This document shows positions 63,865-64,000 of a stretch of 64,000 nt of DNA, piece by piece. Position numbers and translations under genes: made by a program. Source of the stretch: Candidatus Gracilibacteria bacterium GN02-872. GTDB taxonomy: Bacteria > Patescibacteriota > Gracilibacteria > BD1-5 > UBA6164. Each line of letters opens with the position of its first letter. Position 1 is the first letter of the stretch. The stretch lies in contig MOLU01000003.1 in the NCBI GenBank assembly GCA_003260325.1, positions 1 to 64,000 on the forward strand. The letters run 5' to 3'. Under the pieces are notes generated by a model. It searched no databases, was not told the DNA's origin, and saw only the letters and a list, made by a program, of their open reading frames with translations.

Positions 63865-63898
63865 AAAAAAATACTTTTACTCTGAAAAAGTATTTTTG
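63863..63898 (+). terminator. Terminator fused to the last repeat of array 2
   Basis: AAAAATACTTTT / AAAAGTATTTTT hairpin with T-rich tail, beginning at the truncated end of the final repeat. Confidence 0.8.
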
Positions 63899-63940
63899 TT
63901 TTTGTAGGAAAAATCTTAAATTTATTAATAATTTGAAATT

Positions 63941-64000
63941 ATGAAAAAACTTATTATTGTGTTATTTTTATTGTTTTTTATGACTTACTCAGAACAAAGA
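63941..64000 (+). CDS. Start of a secreted protein gene (partial)
   Basis: The first 20 codons (MKKLIIVLFLLFFMTYSEQR) of a gene cut by the window edge. It looks like a signal peptide. Nothing more can be said. Confidence 0.6.
   Translation, partial: MKKLIIVLFLLFFMTYSEQR

Noticed and set aside
1-64000. Hundreds of apparent TGA nonsense mutations, suggesting a degenerate genome under the standard code
   Set aside because: TGA falls on invariant glycines of many conserved enzymes and frames are otherwise intact, so it is code 25, not decay.

Overview
The window is about 75% A+T and reads in a genetic code where TGA means glycine (NCBI code 25). In-frame TGA falls on invariant glycines: the P-loop of YchF, the SPGG and HQPLGG motifs of ClpP, the Dus active site and the RuvC motifs of Cas12a. 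TAA ends nearly every gene, with a few TAG. Code 25, very low GC, dense small genes and few Shine-Dalgarno (SD) sites point to a candidate-phyla (Patescibacteria/CPR) bacterium of the Absconditabacteria (SR1) / Gracilibacteria (BD1-5) group. All coordinates below were obtained by reading through TGA; under the standard code nearly every gene looks shattered.

Layout. 0-7 kb: a TraB-like protein, a lipoprotein, tRNA modification (miaB, trmL), dcd, two small unknowns and gltX. 7-14 kb: clpP, a 1162-residue LPxTG-anchored protein with nine Ig/cadherin-like repeats, uppS, secF and a DedA protein. 14.1-15.95 kb: no protein genes, but eight consecutive minus-strand transcription units, each ending in an intrinsic terminator and most with a TTGACA-type promoter. 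They encode structured RNAs of about 110-250 nt that I do not recognise. 16-31 kb: housekeeping genes (RNA m5C methyltransferase, ychF, valS, topA, dus, mscL), an SF2 helicase and several unknowns. 31-44 kb: an SLH-like protein, a class-II amidotransferase, dnaB, a TPR protein, dprA, an MFS carrier, a helical-repeat protein, chorismate mutase, htpX and a PolA fragment without a polymerase domain. 44-51 kb: a flavodoxin-reductase-like enzyme, small Cys-rich genes, MTA/SAH nucleosidase, mraY, RNHCP protein, ATP-grasp protein and tilS.

51.9-63.9 kb is a two-effector type V CRISPR locus, all on the plus strand: a 1253-residue RuvC/zinc-ribbon effector (best read as Cas12a2-like), array 1 (6 repeats), cas12a, cas4, cas1, cas2, then array 2 (20 repeats). 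The arrays use different 36-nt repeats but have recognisably homologous leaders. One Cas1-Cas2-Cas4 module probably feeds both, while each repeat may serve its own effector.

A second theme is a scattered set of seven small genes (47-138 residues) that look foreign to the rest. They have a strong SD, a clear promoter and terminator, no TGA glycine codon among about 26 glycines, and in two cases a TGA that appears to act as the real stop just before or inside the terminator hairpin.
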